The notes: generated by a model from the letters alone, not told the origin. 54,978 nucleotides of DNA from Chitinophagales bacterium (GCA_013298845.1 JAAFJN010000003.1:1-54978), one strand, 5' to 3'. Positions 27,623-36,097 are shown, counted from the first letter of the stretch. Translations and numbers: made by a program.

Positions 27623-28084
27623 ATGAAAAAAGCCACCTTGATGTTTCTGGTATCGGTCGCGTTGGTGGCCTGCCACCAAACGCCACCCTCCGGCGCTGTG
27701 CCGCCCCAAAACAACCCCAACGAGGCCCTGGTACAGCAGTATTTCCGGTATTTCAACCAGCATGACTGGGCGAAAATGGCCGCCATGTACACCGAAACCG
27801 CGCAGTTCAAAGATCCGTCGCTGGGGGCGGGAATTGTACCGCAAACCCGCGCCCAAATTGCCCAAAAATACGCCGAACTCAACGCCGTTTTCCCCGATGT
27901 GCGCGACAGCCTGGTACAGGTGTATCCGGCGGGTGCGCAGCATGTGGTCGTGGAGTTTGTATCTAAAGGAACTGCCCCCGACGGCTCGGCGTTTGAACTG
28001 CCCATTTGTACCATTTTTACCTTTGAAAATGGCCTGATTAGCCGTGATTTTACTTATTATGATAATTTTGAGGCGGGCAAGTAG
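27623..28084 (+). CDS. NTF2/SnoaL-like lipoprotein
   Basis: 153 residues. The signal peptide ends in a good lipobox (VALVAC, lipid-modified C17). The mature part has the NTF2-like alpha+beta cone pattern: VQQYFRYFNQHDWAKMAAMYTE, then FKDPSLG, HVVVEFVSKGTAPDG and ICTIFTFENGLISRDFTYYD. Such SnoaL-like domains are found as enzymes or simple ligand binders. It should be anchored in the membrane facing the periplasm. It is divergent from the cytochrome gene, and a hairpin terminator follows ten bases after the stop codon. Confidence 0.8.
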   Translation: MKKATLMFLVSVALVACHQTPPSGAVPPQNNPNEALVQQYFRYFNQHDWAKMAAMYTETAQFKDPSLGAGIVPQTRAQIAQKYAELNAVFPDVRDSLVQVYPAGAQHVVVEFVSKGTAPDGSAFELPICTIFTFENGLISRDFTYYDNFEAGK

Positions 28085-28093
28085 CCCACAAAA

Positions 28094-28118
28094 CGGCTGC
28101 ACCGGGAAGGTGCAGCCG
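28094..28118 (+). terminator. Intrinsic hairpin after the NTF2-like gene
   Basis: Arms CGGCTGCACC (28094-28103) and its complement (28109-28118) around GGGAA. The T-tract is absent. Because the next gene converges from the right, the stem probably serves both strands. Confidence 0.65.
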
Positions 28119-28154
28119 CAATCAAAATTATTCAATGCGATCAAGAAGAATATA

Positions 28155-29942
28155 TTAATGGTTAAAATGGCTAAACTTGCGCGTTTCTACGCGTTGATCG
28201 GCCACTACTTGTACTACAAATACCCCATTAGGAAGTTCGCTGGTATTAAGTTGAGTGGTTGCGTCGGTACTTTCCCGGCGTTCCAGCAACTGGCCGGCCA
28301 GGTCGAAAATCCGGATTTCCTTTTGGCGTTGTTGTTCGTTCGATAAATCCTGAATGAGTAACTGGTCGTTGCTCGCGTTGATGTCAATTTGAGCCACTTC
28401 CGAGCCGGTCATACTGCGTTCAGTACCACCGCCGCCGCCAAAGGGCATTGCCGATGAAAAATACCAGTAATAAGGATATTTAGTGGTCCGGTTACCACAT
28501 TGATCGTACACGTACACTTCGGCAACAGCCCAACTAAATCCGGTGGAAGTGGTGACGCAAACCGTGGTGCCGGTTACCGTGATATGCAGCCCCGGCTGGT
28601 TGGTCGTGATGCTTAAGCCGGAGATGCATAGATCAGTGTACGTGTGGCAAATTGGGGTAAACCCAGGCATAAACTGAACCATAAATGCGGCCGGTTGGGG
28701 CAATGTGGACGGACATACGTCATTGTATGGCTCATTAACTACGCAGGGCGAAAGTGGAATATTGTTATTGATAATATTGATGGCGTTGCCCGTCCAGATA
28801 TCCGTCATGTTGGGTACCAGTGTCGGCTGCATAATATCTGTACCGGGTACCGGAGTTGTTGGTGTATGCGCCAAACCAAATATGTGACCTAATTCGTGCG
28901 AGTGGATAAACTTCCGCTGCGCGTCATTGATGGGCAAAAACTCAGAATAAACACTGTAGCGATATTGGCCGCACAAAACGGAGTTTGCTGCTGTAGATTG
29001 GTACGACGACGCGTACACCTGGGTGCCGCTACTGGTCATTTTGCGCGTTGAGCGAAATTCGCCGTAATCGTAACCATTTGTCCCAAAACCACCACCTTGG
29101 GCCCAGGCTGCAAAAGCAGTAAGCAACTCATTGGTTTTGGTTATGCCCGGGAATAGGTCGGTTTCCGAATCGGCTGCGAAATATTCGCTGTACAAAAAGA
29201 GTTTAAGTGGTTCTACAAACTCGTAGTCCCAGTGAATTTGGCTGGCATTCAAAATAGCCATCATGTAGATGGTAAGGTTGGCATTGGAACCAAAACGGGT
29301 GGTCATGGATTGGTCGTACGCTACCGATATTTCGATGGTTTTAGGCCCGCAATTTTCTCGGGTGGTATCGTTGCGATCTTCAACGTGCGCCTCGTGTTCT
29401 TCAATCTCCAAAGCGGCGCAGTAATTTTCGAGGTCTTTTTTCACCGATTTGCTTTCGTACACCACAAATAAGTCATTGGCCACTCCTTTTTCAAAATACC
29501 GCAATGGCTCTACGTAATAAATGTTGTCGCCAACTTTAAAGGAGCCAGTCAAAAAGTTATCCGCGAACGTTAAAGCGGCTTTGGTTTCCCGGTCGGCACC
29601 GACAAATGTGAACGCCACCGGGCGGTTGTGGCTGTCGGTAAAGCCCGTTGCGGTGGCCGTACGAGCGAAGTAATTGGGCGAAATAACCGTTGAAGGTTTC
29701 ATAGTACCCGAAAATTCGGGTACACCTTCGAGGCTGATAACAAAAGTTTCGGCGGTGTTGTTGGCTGGTAATTCGGACAAGATTTTCCGGGTATCAATGG
29801 CATATACCTGGTACTGGGCAAAATGGCTTTGCAGTGTTGCGCCCGAGATACCAACGATGGGTTTGCCAGTGATTTGAAGGGTTTGGCTGAATGCGCTCGT
29901 CGTGAGCAGGCAGAGCATCAAGGAATAGATATTGAATTTCAT
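28155..29942 (-). CDS. Secreted metzincin metalloprotease with T9SS sorting domain
   Basis: 595 residues with signal peptide MKFNIYSLMLCLLTTSAFSQ and a propeptide-like region. The zinc protease domain carries a perfect metzincin motif HELGHIFGLAH (H349, E350, H353, H359) and a downstream Met-turn candidate in DIMQPTLVP. A short Ig-like domain and a type IX secretion C-terminal domain (about 510-595, EIRIFDLAGQLLERR, VFVVQVVADQRVETRKFS) follow. It probably acts outside the cell on proteins. Its first 41 codons and 14 upstream bases are duplicated at 31623-31759, and the intact copy sits directly behind the terminator of the gene at 30004, without a promoter of its own. Confidence 0.9.
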   Translation of the reverse strand: MKFNIYSLMLCLLTTSAFSQTLQITGKPIVGISGATLQSHFAQYQVYAIDTRKILSELPANNTAETFVISLEGVPEFSGTMKPSTVISPNYFARTATATGFTDSHNRPVAFTFVGADRETKAALTFADNFLTGSFKVGDNIYYVEPLRYFEKGVANDLFVVYESKSVKKDLENYCAALEIEEHEAHVEDRNDTTRENCGPKTIEISVAYDQSMTTRFGSNANLTIYMMAILNASQIHWDYEFVEPLKLFLYSEYFAADSETDLFPGITKTNELLTAFAAWAQGGGFGTNGYDYGEFRSTRKMTSSGTQVYASSYQSTAANSVLCGQYRYSVYSEFLPINDAQRKFIHSHELGHIFGLAHTPTTPVPGTDIMQPTLVPNMTDIWTGNAINIINNNIPLSPCVVNEPYNDVCPSTLPQPAAFMVQFMPGFTPICHTYTDLCISGLSITTNQPGLHITVTGTTVCVTTSTGFSWAVAEVYVYDQCGNRTTKYPYYWYFSSAMPFGGGGGTERSMTGSEVAQIDINASNDQLLIQDLSNEQQRQKEIRIFDLAGQLLERRESTDATTQLNTSELPNGVFVVQVVADQRVETRKFSHFNH

Positions 29943-29956
29943 TGTGCGAAAAATTT
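29820..29956. repeat. 137-bp direct repeat, copy A (5' end of the metalloprotease gene)
   Basis: 135 of 137 bases match 31623-31759. It covers the start codon, signal peptide and first 41 codons of the metalloprotease gene plus 14 bases upstream. The two copies bracket the lipoprotein gene at 30004-31476 and its terminator. Confidence 0.9.
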
Positions 29957-29985
29957 ATTCTGCAGCCCGCTTCAAAACGGGCTGC
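29955..29985 (-). terminator. Terminator of the gene at 30004-31476
   Basis: Stem GCAGCCCG (29962-29969) and CGGGCTGC (29978-29985), then AGAATAAATTTTT on the minus strand. It stands 18 bases after that gene's stop codon and immediately before the metalloprotease start. Confidence 0.75.
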
Positions 29986-30003
29986 GGAAAGGTTGTGACA
30001 AAA

Positions 30004-31476
30004 TTAATTTATGTTGATTGTGACAGTTGCTACTTCAGTTGTGTTGAGGCACAAATTGGTAATGGTTACTCTAATAGTTGCGATTCCAGTGGGAGTACCA
30101 TTTAATGCTACAAATTCCTTGATGAATTGATTATTTGGAGATACCGACCAGTTTTGAACGTAGCCATTCCCAGAAAGTACAGCATAACTAATGCTGTAAA
30201 GTTCACTGTTCCAGGGTTTACCAGGCGTAACAATTATTTCGGTTTTACCTCCTGGCTGGATACTTGAACTGTTTGCCATTACACTAAAGTTACCATGTCG
30301 AAGAAAGTCTGATCTCAGATTAAATGAATTTGTTTGAGGTACCTGATTGCCGCTACAGCCCTTGAACAACACTTCTGCTTTAGTCAATTGACTTGGACTA
30401 GGTATCAGGGTGTTGAGTAAAGGAACCGCAGTTCGTTCGCTTTCCGGTGTAGCATTGATATTAAACCAATCGAATTCTGTATTGGGCAGGTTTGACTGCC
30501 CCACTAAACCGAACTCAACCTCGTTGCAAGATTTCACCCTTACGGCAATCTTAGTCGGCATTACACAAGTTGGAGTACCACCACCATCGTCATTAGGGTT
30601 ACATGTTTTGCAGGATGATGTTTTCAATGCGTTGTTTGCACCATAAAGCCCCCCTGCAATAGCACCAACATAGGCGCCCACTACTGCGCCTTGGGGTCCG
30701 AAGACACTACCAATCAATGCGCCATATTTTGCTCCTGAAAATGAATAGTAGCTAGTTGATAATGTTGATTTCAGTAAACAAGCAGCACACGCGATGAATG
30801 TGTTGCGATCTGAAGCACCACCACCTACATTCTCACTATCACTTTGCATGGCGAGAAGTGCTTTTAAATCTCCTTCGACCGTATTGACAAGGATATGACC
30901 ACGGCGATAGAGGGCGACTTGCTCAGTTGATACTTCCCCATCTCCTGGGTTGTCAGACCCAGGAGGTGTTGGGGGTGTTGAATAAGTAGTACAAATGTAA
31001 TCGCGATATCCATTGGCAAACGTTTCAATTGAACTGACACTTAGGTTCTCGAAATCAATCTGTTGAACTTGGGTTAAGAAGGAATTTAATAAGCCCACTT
31101 CTGCGTCAGAGTAGCCAAGGGTAGTTCTCATGTAGTTTAGTGTAGCCTGTTGTCCTTGGTTTTCATGCATAGCAATCAACTGTTCTGCCAAGGGTGCTAC
31201 TTCTGATTCAGGAATCATGGTATACATATCTGCAATTTGCTGATTTTCACCAAATTTCACCGTACTAAATGATATTCCAGCCAAACCAGGAAAGGCATTA
31301 CAGGGTGCTTCTGGATCACGCATTTCTACTTCGGTTGATAGACCCTCATTAGTAATACCATTATTCTTTTGGCATGATTCCAGCCAAATTAATGACCCAA
31401 TGAGCAAGATAGCCATTGAAAAATAAGCAAGTGATTTTGGAATTCGGGATAAGATGGATGAGTTTTTGAATAACAT
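30004..31476 (-). CDS. Lipoprotein-like protein with glycine-zipper core, unknown function
   Basis: 490 residues from the ATG at 31476 (MLFKNSSILSRIPKSL). A membrane helix (about 15-33) ends at a cysteine (LIWLESC, C35), a loose lipobox. The middle has a hydrophobic glycine zipper (about 248-282, GALIGSVFGPQGAVVGAYVG) flanked by paired cysteines C230/C233 and C289/C292. The C-terminal half looks beta-rich. I do not recognise a family. A zipper of this kind is seen in membrane-inserting peptides and toxins, so a membrane-active role is possible but not shown. The gene is clearly AT-richer than its neighbours to the left and is bracketed by the 137-bp direct repeat, which suggests later insertion. 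Confidence 0.65.
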   Translation of the reverse strand: MLFKNSSILSRIPKSLAYFSMAILLIGSLIWLESCQKNNGITNEGLSTEVEMRDPEAPCNAFPGLAGISFSTVKFGENQQIADMYTMIPESEVAPLAEQLIAMHENQGQQATLNYMRTTLGYSDAEVGLLNSFLTQVQQIDFENLSVSSIETFANGYRDYICTTYSTPPTPPGSDNPGDGEVSTEQVALYRRGHILVNTVEGDLKALLAMQSDSENVGGGASDRNTFIACAACLLKSTLSTSYYSFSGAKYGALIGSVFGPQGAVVGAYVGAIAGGLYGANNALKTSSCKTCNPNDDGGGTPTCVMPTKIAVRVKSCNEVEFGLVGQSNLPNTEFDWFNINATPESERTAVPLLNTLIPSPSQLTKAEVLFKGCSGNQVPQTNSFNLRSDFLRHGNFSVMANSSSIQPGGKTEIIVTPGKPWNSELYSISYAVLSGNGYVQNWSVSPNNQFIKEFVALNGTPTGIATIRVTITNLCLNTTEVATVTININ

Positions 31477-31619
31477 AGTATTTGATTTAATTTTTGATGA
31501 AGGATTGTTTTTACAGTTAATTAATTTTGTAGCAAGCAAATACCTTCAAGTAGATTGTTAGTTGCCTACTCTATACTGCGCTTTTCGGCTTCCGCGCTCG
31601 TTTTTATTCATTTTTTGTG

Positions 31620-31745
31620 TCAAAAATGGCTTTGCAGTGTTGCGCCCGAGATGCCAACGATGGGTTTGCCAGTGATTTGAAGGGTTTGGCTGAATGCGCT
31701 CGTCGTGAGCAGGCAGAGCATCAAGGAATAAATATTGAATTTCAT
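31620..31745 (-). pseudogene. 5' fragment of the metalloprotease gene
   Basis: 41 codons identical in reading frame to the start of the intact gene (MKFNIYSLMLCLLTTSAFSQ through GATLQSHF), followed at once by TGA where the homology ends. Its own -7 box is at 31776. It looks like what remained of the original 5' end after the block 29957-31622 was placed between it and the rest of the gene. Confidence 0.85.
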
Positions 31746-31759
31746 TGTGCGAAAAATTT
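31623..31759. repeat. 137-bp direct repeat, copy B
   Basis: Second copy of 29820-29956, with two substitutions. The remainder of the gene-free stretch 31477-32151 holds this copy, its upstream -7 box, a terminator at 32031-32065 and otherwise no recognisable feature. Confidence 0.9.
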
Positions 31760-31775
31760 TGTTTGATTAATGATA

Positions 31776-31783
31776 CAAAGATG
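31776..31783 (-). promoter_or_regulatory. -7 box in front of the truncated metalloprotease copy (CATCTTTG)
   Basis: One base off TAnnTTTG on the minus strand, 30 bases before the stub's ATG at 31745. Nothing like it is found before the intact gene, so this is probably the original promoter. Confidence 0.45.
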
Positions 31784-32030
31784 CACCCCTGCACCGCCCC
31801 CAACGAATAACACTTTGAACCGTAAGTACTGGCCCGGAAAATCATAAAAATGTCATAAAAAGGTCGTTTTTGGTAAAAAAAAGCCTTTTTTGCCCTTGAA
31901 TCATCAAAAGCATACCGTTGTGACTTCAAATGGATAACAGTTTTGGCGCGAACTTCTGGTAGGAGTTAAAAAATAAAATGACGTTTTTTTTTTGCCGTCT
32001 TGGTGCTGGTCATGTCCCAAAAACGCAAAC

Positions 32031-32065
32031 AAAAAAAGCGTATGCAGCGGGGGGCTGCATACGCT
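32031..32065 (-). terminator. Rho-independent terminator of the gene at 32152
   Basis: A perfect 12-base stem (32037-32048 AGCGTATGCAGC and complement 32054-32065) with a G5 loop, followed on the minus strand by seven T residues. It lies 87 bases beyond the stop codon. Confidence 0.85.
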
Positions 32066-32151
32066 CAAATTGGAATTGTTTGTAGGCGATCGGGAAATTA
32101 AAATAATTGCATCTCAAGTTCCTTTACTTTTCATCTACGCTAGTTTATATA

Positions 32152-33219
32152 TCAAAGTTTAAATACTTTGGATGTGTGACGAACGCCTTGCTCGGTGCTC
32201 ACCTGCATGATATACATACCGGTAGTAAGGTCGGCCGTGGGAATAGTATAGGTATTGTTCGTCAATTCTGCCGGTGTAATTTCCAGCGATTTTTGGAGGC
32301 CGCCCGTCAGGTTGTACAGTTGTACGCTGACGTTACCCGTCTCCGGTGCTTCCATGTTGAGTGTGAGGTTATCGGTGAAGGGGTTGGGGGAAACGAAAAC
32401 AGTGCTACTTTCCGATATTTCGTTAGCGCTACTTACTTGTCCCGGATTCTCAGGTAATTCATATCGCATAATTTTTATATCAGTAGCGTTCTCTGACTGG
32501 CCACCCATATTTATTGGGTTCAGTGTAATATAGTTTTGATTTGCCTCGATGGATAGTCCAACCTCAGATCCTAAACCGAATGATTTCGTAATCCTAACTA
32601 TTTTGTTTCCCTGTCCTGTGAATATCCAGCCTTCAGGGTTAGTGAATCGATAAACATGTAGTGTTTTGTCGTTGTTTTCTGCGACTTCAAGGCTTAGTCC
32701 GGCCCGAATGAATTCTGTGCCGAATTTAAAGGAAATTCTGTGGTCAATCATGCCAGGGTATGGCGGCGATGGAATAAGTGTGCAATAAGCCGCGCTCAAT
32801 GGGCCTGGTAGTGAGCAATGTTCTACGTCTGGCTTTCTTTCCATCTCGTGGTGACCCGATACTAAATCAACTGTTATAATATTAACCGATGAAATGTGAG
32901 ATGCTCCATTGGGACCTATACAATTGCCTAATTTAGGGTAAATAGTTAATATCCGCGTTTCTGCTAAAACAGTCGCACTGCAACTGTTTGCAGAAGGGTT
33001 GTTGATATCAAATGTTTGAGGGGGCGCACCACTGGGGTAAGTAATTGTTACCCGATATCCGGTAGCCCCAGCGACAGGATTAAACGTATATTCAATATAC
33101 GTTGGATCATTGATCACATTGGTTAAATTGGTAGGGGCTGGCAAAGGACAAGAGGATTGTGCCGTTAGCCGAAGTGTAAAAAGCAAAAAGAATGCTGCAA
33201 GTAAGTGAGTAAATTTCAT
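32152..33219 (-). CDS. T9SS-exported protein of unknown function
   Basis: 355 residues with signal peptide MKFTHLLAAFFLLFTLRLTAQ. A fibronectin-III-like segment (LPAPTNLTNV, VAGATGYRVTITYPSG) is followed by an unrecognised domain, then a clear type IX secretion sorting domain (FVSPNPFTDNLTLNM, LTTGMYIMQVSTEQGVRHTSKVFKL). It is probably secreted or cell-surface attached. Base composition is AT-rich like the neighbouring genes at 30004 and 33324. Confidence 0.75.
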   Translation of the reverse strand: MKFTHLLAAFFLLFTLRLTAQSSCPLPAPTNLTNVINDPTYIEYTFNPVAGATGYRVTITYPSGAPPQTFDINNPSANSCSATVLAETRILTIYPKLGNCIGPNGASHISSVNIITVDLVSGHHEMERKPDVEHCSLPGPLSAAYCTLIPSPPYPGMIDHRISFKFGTEFIRAGLSLEVAENNDKTLHVYRFTNPEGWIFTGQGNKIVRITKSFGLGSEVGLSIEANQNYITLNPINMGGQSENATDIKIMRYELPENPGQVSSANEISESSTVFVSPNPFTDNLTLNMEAPETGNVSVQLYNLTGGLQKSLEITPAELTNNTYTIPTADLTTGMYIMQVSTEQGVRHTSKVFKL

Positions 33220-33249
33220 GTTCTAATAGTTGTTTTAACTTTGATGCCA

Positions 33250-33257
33250 CAAAGATA
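33250..33257 (-). promoter_or_regulatory. -7 box (TATCTTTG)
   Basis: A perfect TAnnTTTG on the minus strand, 30 bases before the start at 33219, in the divergent region shared with the gene at 33324. Confidence 0.55.
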
Positions 33258-33323
33258 TTAGTACGCAGAGTCCAAAATTAATAACATTTTTACGGCCAAT
33301 TTCCACGGCAATAGCACTTTATT

Positions 33324-34775
33324 ATGGCAACTAACGTAAAGATTCTTGACTTGTTTTCCTCCTTGAAAAAAGAAGAAGTAATTGATTTTCATAGATTTAT
33401 ACAATCTCCTTTTTTTAATAAAGGATTGCAGCACGCCGAAATGGAGGCGCTTCTTTTGTATTTAATTGACTTAAAAAAAGGCGGCGACAAACCCGGTGAA
33501 TTAGAGTTTGACCGAGAAAAAGCATTTGCAAAGGTGTTTCCTGATCAAAATTTTGTCGAAAAAAAAATTGAAAAAGTGCTGTCTGCGCTGCACGGAGCAT
33601 TGAAGAATTTTGTATCCTATAATGCGTACTGTCAACCGGCCTATCATATTGATCGGCAAATACGACAGTTAGAATTTCTTCGTGAACGAGGTTTACACAA
33701 TCGTTATAAGAATCTTTCCGCAACTTTGGAAGAGGAAATACTGCGGGTTGAAATAGAAAGTTTACCGTTTTTGAAAAAAACACACGAGTTTAAATACGAA
33801 AAGTATTTGTATGACTTTCAATACAATATCAAAAACTCAAGCGCTCCATTTTTTGAACTCATTGAGAGCTTGGAAGTGTCTTATTGGGCTAATAAGTTGG
33901 AAATATTAAATCAATATCTGACCATCAGTTATTTCTCCTCAATAGAATTGCCAGATGATGTTAGATCGGTTATTGAGTCGAGTGATTTTCCAATTAAACT
34001 AATTGAAAAGCATCCTTTGCTGCATATCACTTACGGTATTTTTATGCTCTTAAGAAACCACGATACGTCTGTTTCTGACGTCGAATACCTCCAAAACCTC
34101 TCACGGACATACGAAAATGTTGTGGAGCGGGATAAAATTAAACAAATACTTACCTACTTGAGGAATGTATGCGTGATTGGAACTTTAAAAAAACCGAATG
34201 AATTCTTCTCACTCCTCTTTCAACTCTCCAAAGAGCATTACGAGCGTGGTTACCTCTACCACGACGGAAAAATTACCTCCAGTGCCCTCATTTCCATTAG
34301 CCAAACCGCCCTGATCAACCGGGAATTTGACTGGTGCAAACACTTTATTGACGAGCAAAAAGATAAAATCCTGAACGATACCCCCGAGCAGGATTATTAC
34401 CACCTGGCACTGGCCAATTATTATACGTTTAAAGGTGATTTTGATCAGGCATTGTCCTTAGTACCGGCTACCATGCCCACGCCCGATATTCATTTGTTGG
34501 CCAAACGAATCGAAATAAAATGTTATTACGAAATAAAATCGCCGCTGCTGGACGCCAAAATTGACGCTTTCCGAATGTTTTTGAGCCGGATGTCGAAAAA
34601 TACCATTTCCGACCAATTACACCAGTCGAACAGTAATTTCCTCAATATCCTCAACCAAATTCACATGTCCATTCCCGGCGACAAAAAACGCAACCAAAAA
34701 TTATTGGAGCGCATTGAGGAGAAATCTTACCTTTTTGAACGCGAATGGCTGATTAAAAAAGTACACGAGCGGTAA
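33324..34775 (+). CDS. Conserved Bacteroidota protein of unknown function
   Basis: 483 residues, predicted almost entirely helical, no signal peptide or membrane helix. It opens with LFSSLKKEEVIDFHRFIQSPFFNKG. To my memory this start recurs in large uncharacterised Saprospiria proteins, but I know of no function. The C-terminal third (from about residue 300) reads like degenerate tetratricopeptide-type helical hairpins (YHLALANYYTFKGDFDQAL). Base composition changes sharply inside the gene near 34200: the first 290 codons are AT-rich, the rest match the surrounding genome. Its stop codon abuts that of mlaF with no gap. Confidence 0.75.
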   Translation: MATNVKILDLFSSLKKEEVIDFHRFIQSPFFNKGLQHAEMEALLLYLIDLKKGGDKPGELEFDREKAFAKVFPDQNFVEKKIEKVLSALHGALKNFVSYNAYCQPAYHIDRQIRQLEFLRERGLHNRYKNLSATLEEEILRVEIESLPFLKKTHEFKYEKYLYDFQYNIKNSSAPFFELIESLEVSYWANKLEILNQYLTISYFSSIELPDDVRSVIESSDFPIKLIEKHPLLHITYGIFMLLRNHDTSVSDVEYLQNLSRTYENVVERDKIKQILTYLRNVCVIGTLKKPNEFFSLLFQLSKEHYERGYLYHDGKITSSALISISQTALINREFDWCKHFIDEQKDKILNDTPEQDYYHLALANYYTFKGDFDQALSLVPATMPTPDIHLLAKRIEIKCYYEIKSPLLDAKIDAFRMFLSRMSKNTISDQLHQSNSNFLNILNQIHMSIPGDKKRNQKLLERIEEKSYLFEREWLIKKVHER

Positions 34776-35534
34776 CTATCCCAACGCTGCTTTGCGCAAA
34801 CGTTGCAAAAAGGGCGACGCAAAAATGAACGTTTGTAATTGTTCGTTTTCGCTGACCAATACCTCGTCTTTGGTGCCGCTCCACTCCAATTTTCCCTGGT
34901 GCAGGAAACAAATGTTTTCCCCAATTTCCATCACCGAGTTCATGTCGTGGGTATTAATAATGGTTGTGATATTGTCCTCCTTGGTGATGTTCTGAATCAG
35001 TTCATCAATGACAATCGACGTTTTGGGGTCAAGACCAGAGTTGGGTTCGTCGCAAAACAAGTATTTGGGGCGCAACACAATGGCACGGGCAATCCCGACG
35101 CGTTTTTGCATCCCGCCGGATAGTTCGGACGGGTATTTTTTGTTGTTACCGGCCAAACTCACCCGTTCGAGGCAATAATTCACCCGCTCCAGTTTTTCTT
35201 TGGCGGTCATATTGGTAAACATATCCATCGGGAACCGGATGTTTTCTTCCACCGTAAGCGAATCAAACAAAGCCGAACCCTGAAACAACATCCCGATTTT
35301 CATCCGGATACTGCGCATACCCGCTTTGTCCAAATCGGTAAAATCAACGTCGTTGTACCACACTTTACCCGTCGTAGGCGTTTGTAAACCCACCAGTATT
35401 TTGAGCAGAACCGTTTTCCCCGCGCCCGAGCGGCCAATAATCAGATTGGTTTTACCAGATTCAAAAGTAAAAGATACCCCTTTGAGTACTTCCGTTTCTC
35501 CGAACGATTTGGTGATGTTTACTGCCTTGATCAT
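34776..35534 (-). CDS. mlaF: MlaF-family lipid ABC transporter ATPase
   Basis: 252 residues. Walker A GRSGAGKTVLLK, Q-loop MLFQGSALFDSLTVEENI, signature LSGGMQKRVGIARAI and Walker B YLFCDEPNSGLDP are intact. The sequence LFQGSALFDSLTV is characteristic of MlaF/TTG2A rather than of importer ATPases. It should energise the MlaE permease encoded at 4419-5168, 30 kb away. It stands alone here and converges on the gene at 33324. Confidence 0.92.
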   Translation of the reverse strand: MIKAVNITKSFGETEVLKGVSFTFESGKTNLIIGRSGAGKTVLLKILVGLQTPTTGKVWYNDVDFTDLDKAGMRSIRMKIGMLFQGSALFDSLTVEENIRFPMDMFTNMTAKEKLERVNYCLERVSLAGNNKKYPSELSGGMQKRVGIARAIVLRPKYLFCDEPNSGLDPKTSIVIDELIQNITKEDNITTIINTHDMNSVMEIGENICFLHQGKLEWSGTKDEVLVSENEQLQTFIFASPFLQRLRKAALG

Positions 35535-35557
35535 AAAAATAATTTTGGGTTAAAATG

Positions 35558-35749
35558 GTGCGTTTCGACTACGCTCAACGCACAAGATTTCGACTACGCA
35601 AAGCGTGCCACAAGGGTGCGTTTCGACTACGCTCAACGCACCCTTGTGGCACGCTTTGCGTGCACAATGCACGCAAAGCGTGCCTTATGCGTCGAGTGGC
35701 GGCGGGCGCGTTGAGCGTAGTCGAAACGCGCCCGCCGCCACTCGACGCA
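35558..35749. repeat. Cluster of palindromes with a common TTTCGACTACGCTCAA core
   Basis: Three hairpins share one 16-base core as loop. A small one lies at 35558-35583 (5-bp stem). A second has perfect 25-bp arms (35596-35620 and 35637-35661). A third has 25-bp arms (35688-35712 and 35725-35749), and its loop region is the reverse complement of the core. A partial core lies at 35588-35599. The rest of the gene-free stretch up to 36111 contains the two hairpins listed next. Confidence 0.9.
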
Positions 35750-35858
35750 AAGGTAACAATTTTATGGCCGGAAAAAATACGGGTAAATTTTTCGTTGTTG
35801 ATGTGACCAAATCTTTTTGGTGCGTATAAAAACTGTTCGCCCGCAGTGAACCAGTTTG

Positions 35859-35901
35859 CCGAAAAAAAAACGCCCGGCCTACTGATTGCAGCGGGCCGGG
35901 C
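35859..35901 (-). terminator. Strong minus-strand terminator
   Basis: Stem GCCCGGCC (35872-35879) with GGCCGGGC (35894-35901), followed on the minus strand by G and nine T residues. The transcript it ends is not certain; the MFS gene stops 210 bases upstream. 35902-36060 has no gene I can identify and could encode a small RNA. Confidence 0.7.
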
Positions 35902-36074
35902 CTAAACATACTATGAGAAAACTATCCGCAAATGTATGTTTTGCTTTTTTATTAATGATGTTGACTTAGGAAACGGTGCGATTTGACAGAAAACCTGATG
36001 CATTTTGAATATTACCGGACAAACGTAACCTTTCCTTATCCTATACTCCACACAAAATACACTGAAATAGTCTG

Positions 36075-36097
36075 TGGCCGACCGCTTTGGTCGGCCA
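36075..36097. terminator. Hairpin after the MFS gene
   Basis: Perfect 9-base arms (TGGCCGACC and GGTCGGCCA) with a GCTTT loop, 14 bases past the MFS stop codon. The T-run follows on the plus side, so for the minus transcript it is a stem without a U-tract. Confidence 0.55.

Noticed and set aside
31558-31929. 123-codon open frame on the minus strand
   Set aside because: It reads the duplicated 5' protease fragment in another frame; the protein has no sensible composition and no family resemblance.
35902-36060. Possible tRNA or known small RNA
   Set aside because: No cloverleaf or known RNA structure could be drawn; only an 8-bp AT-rich stem (35904-35941) is visible.
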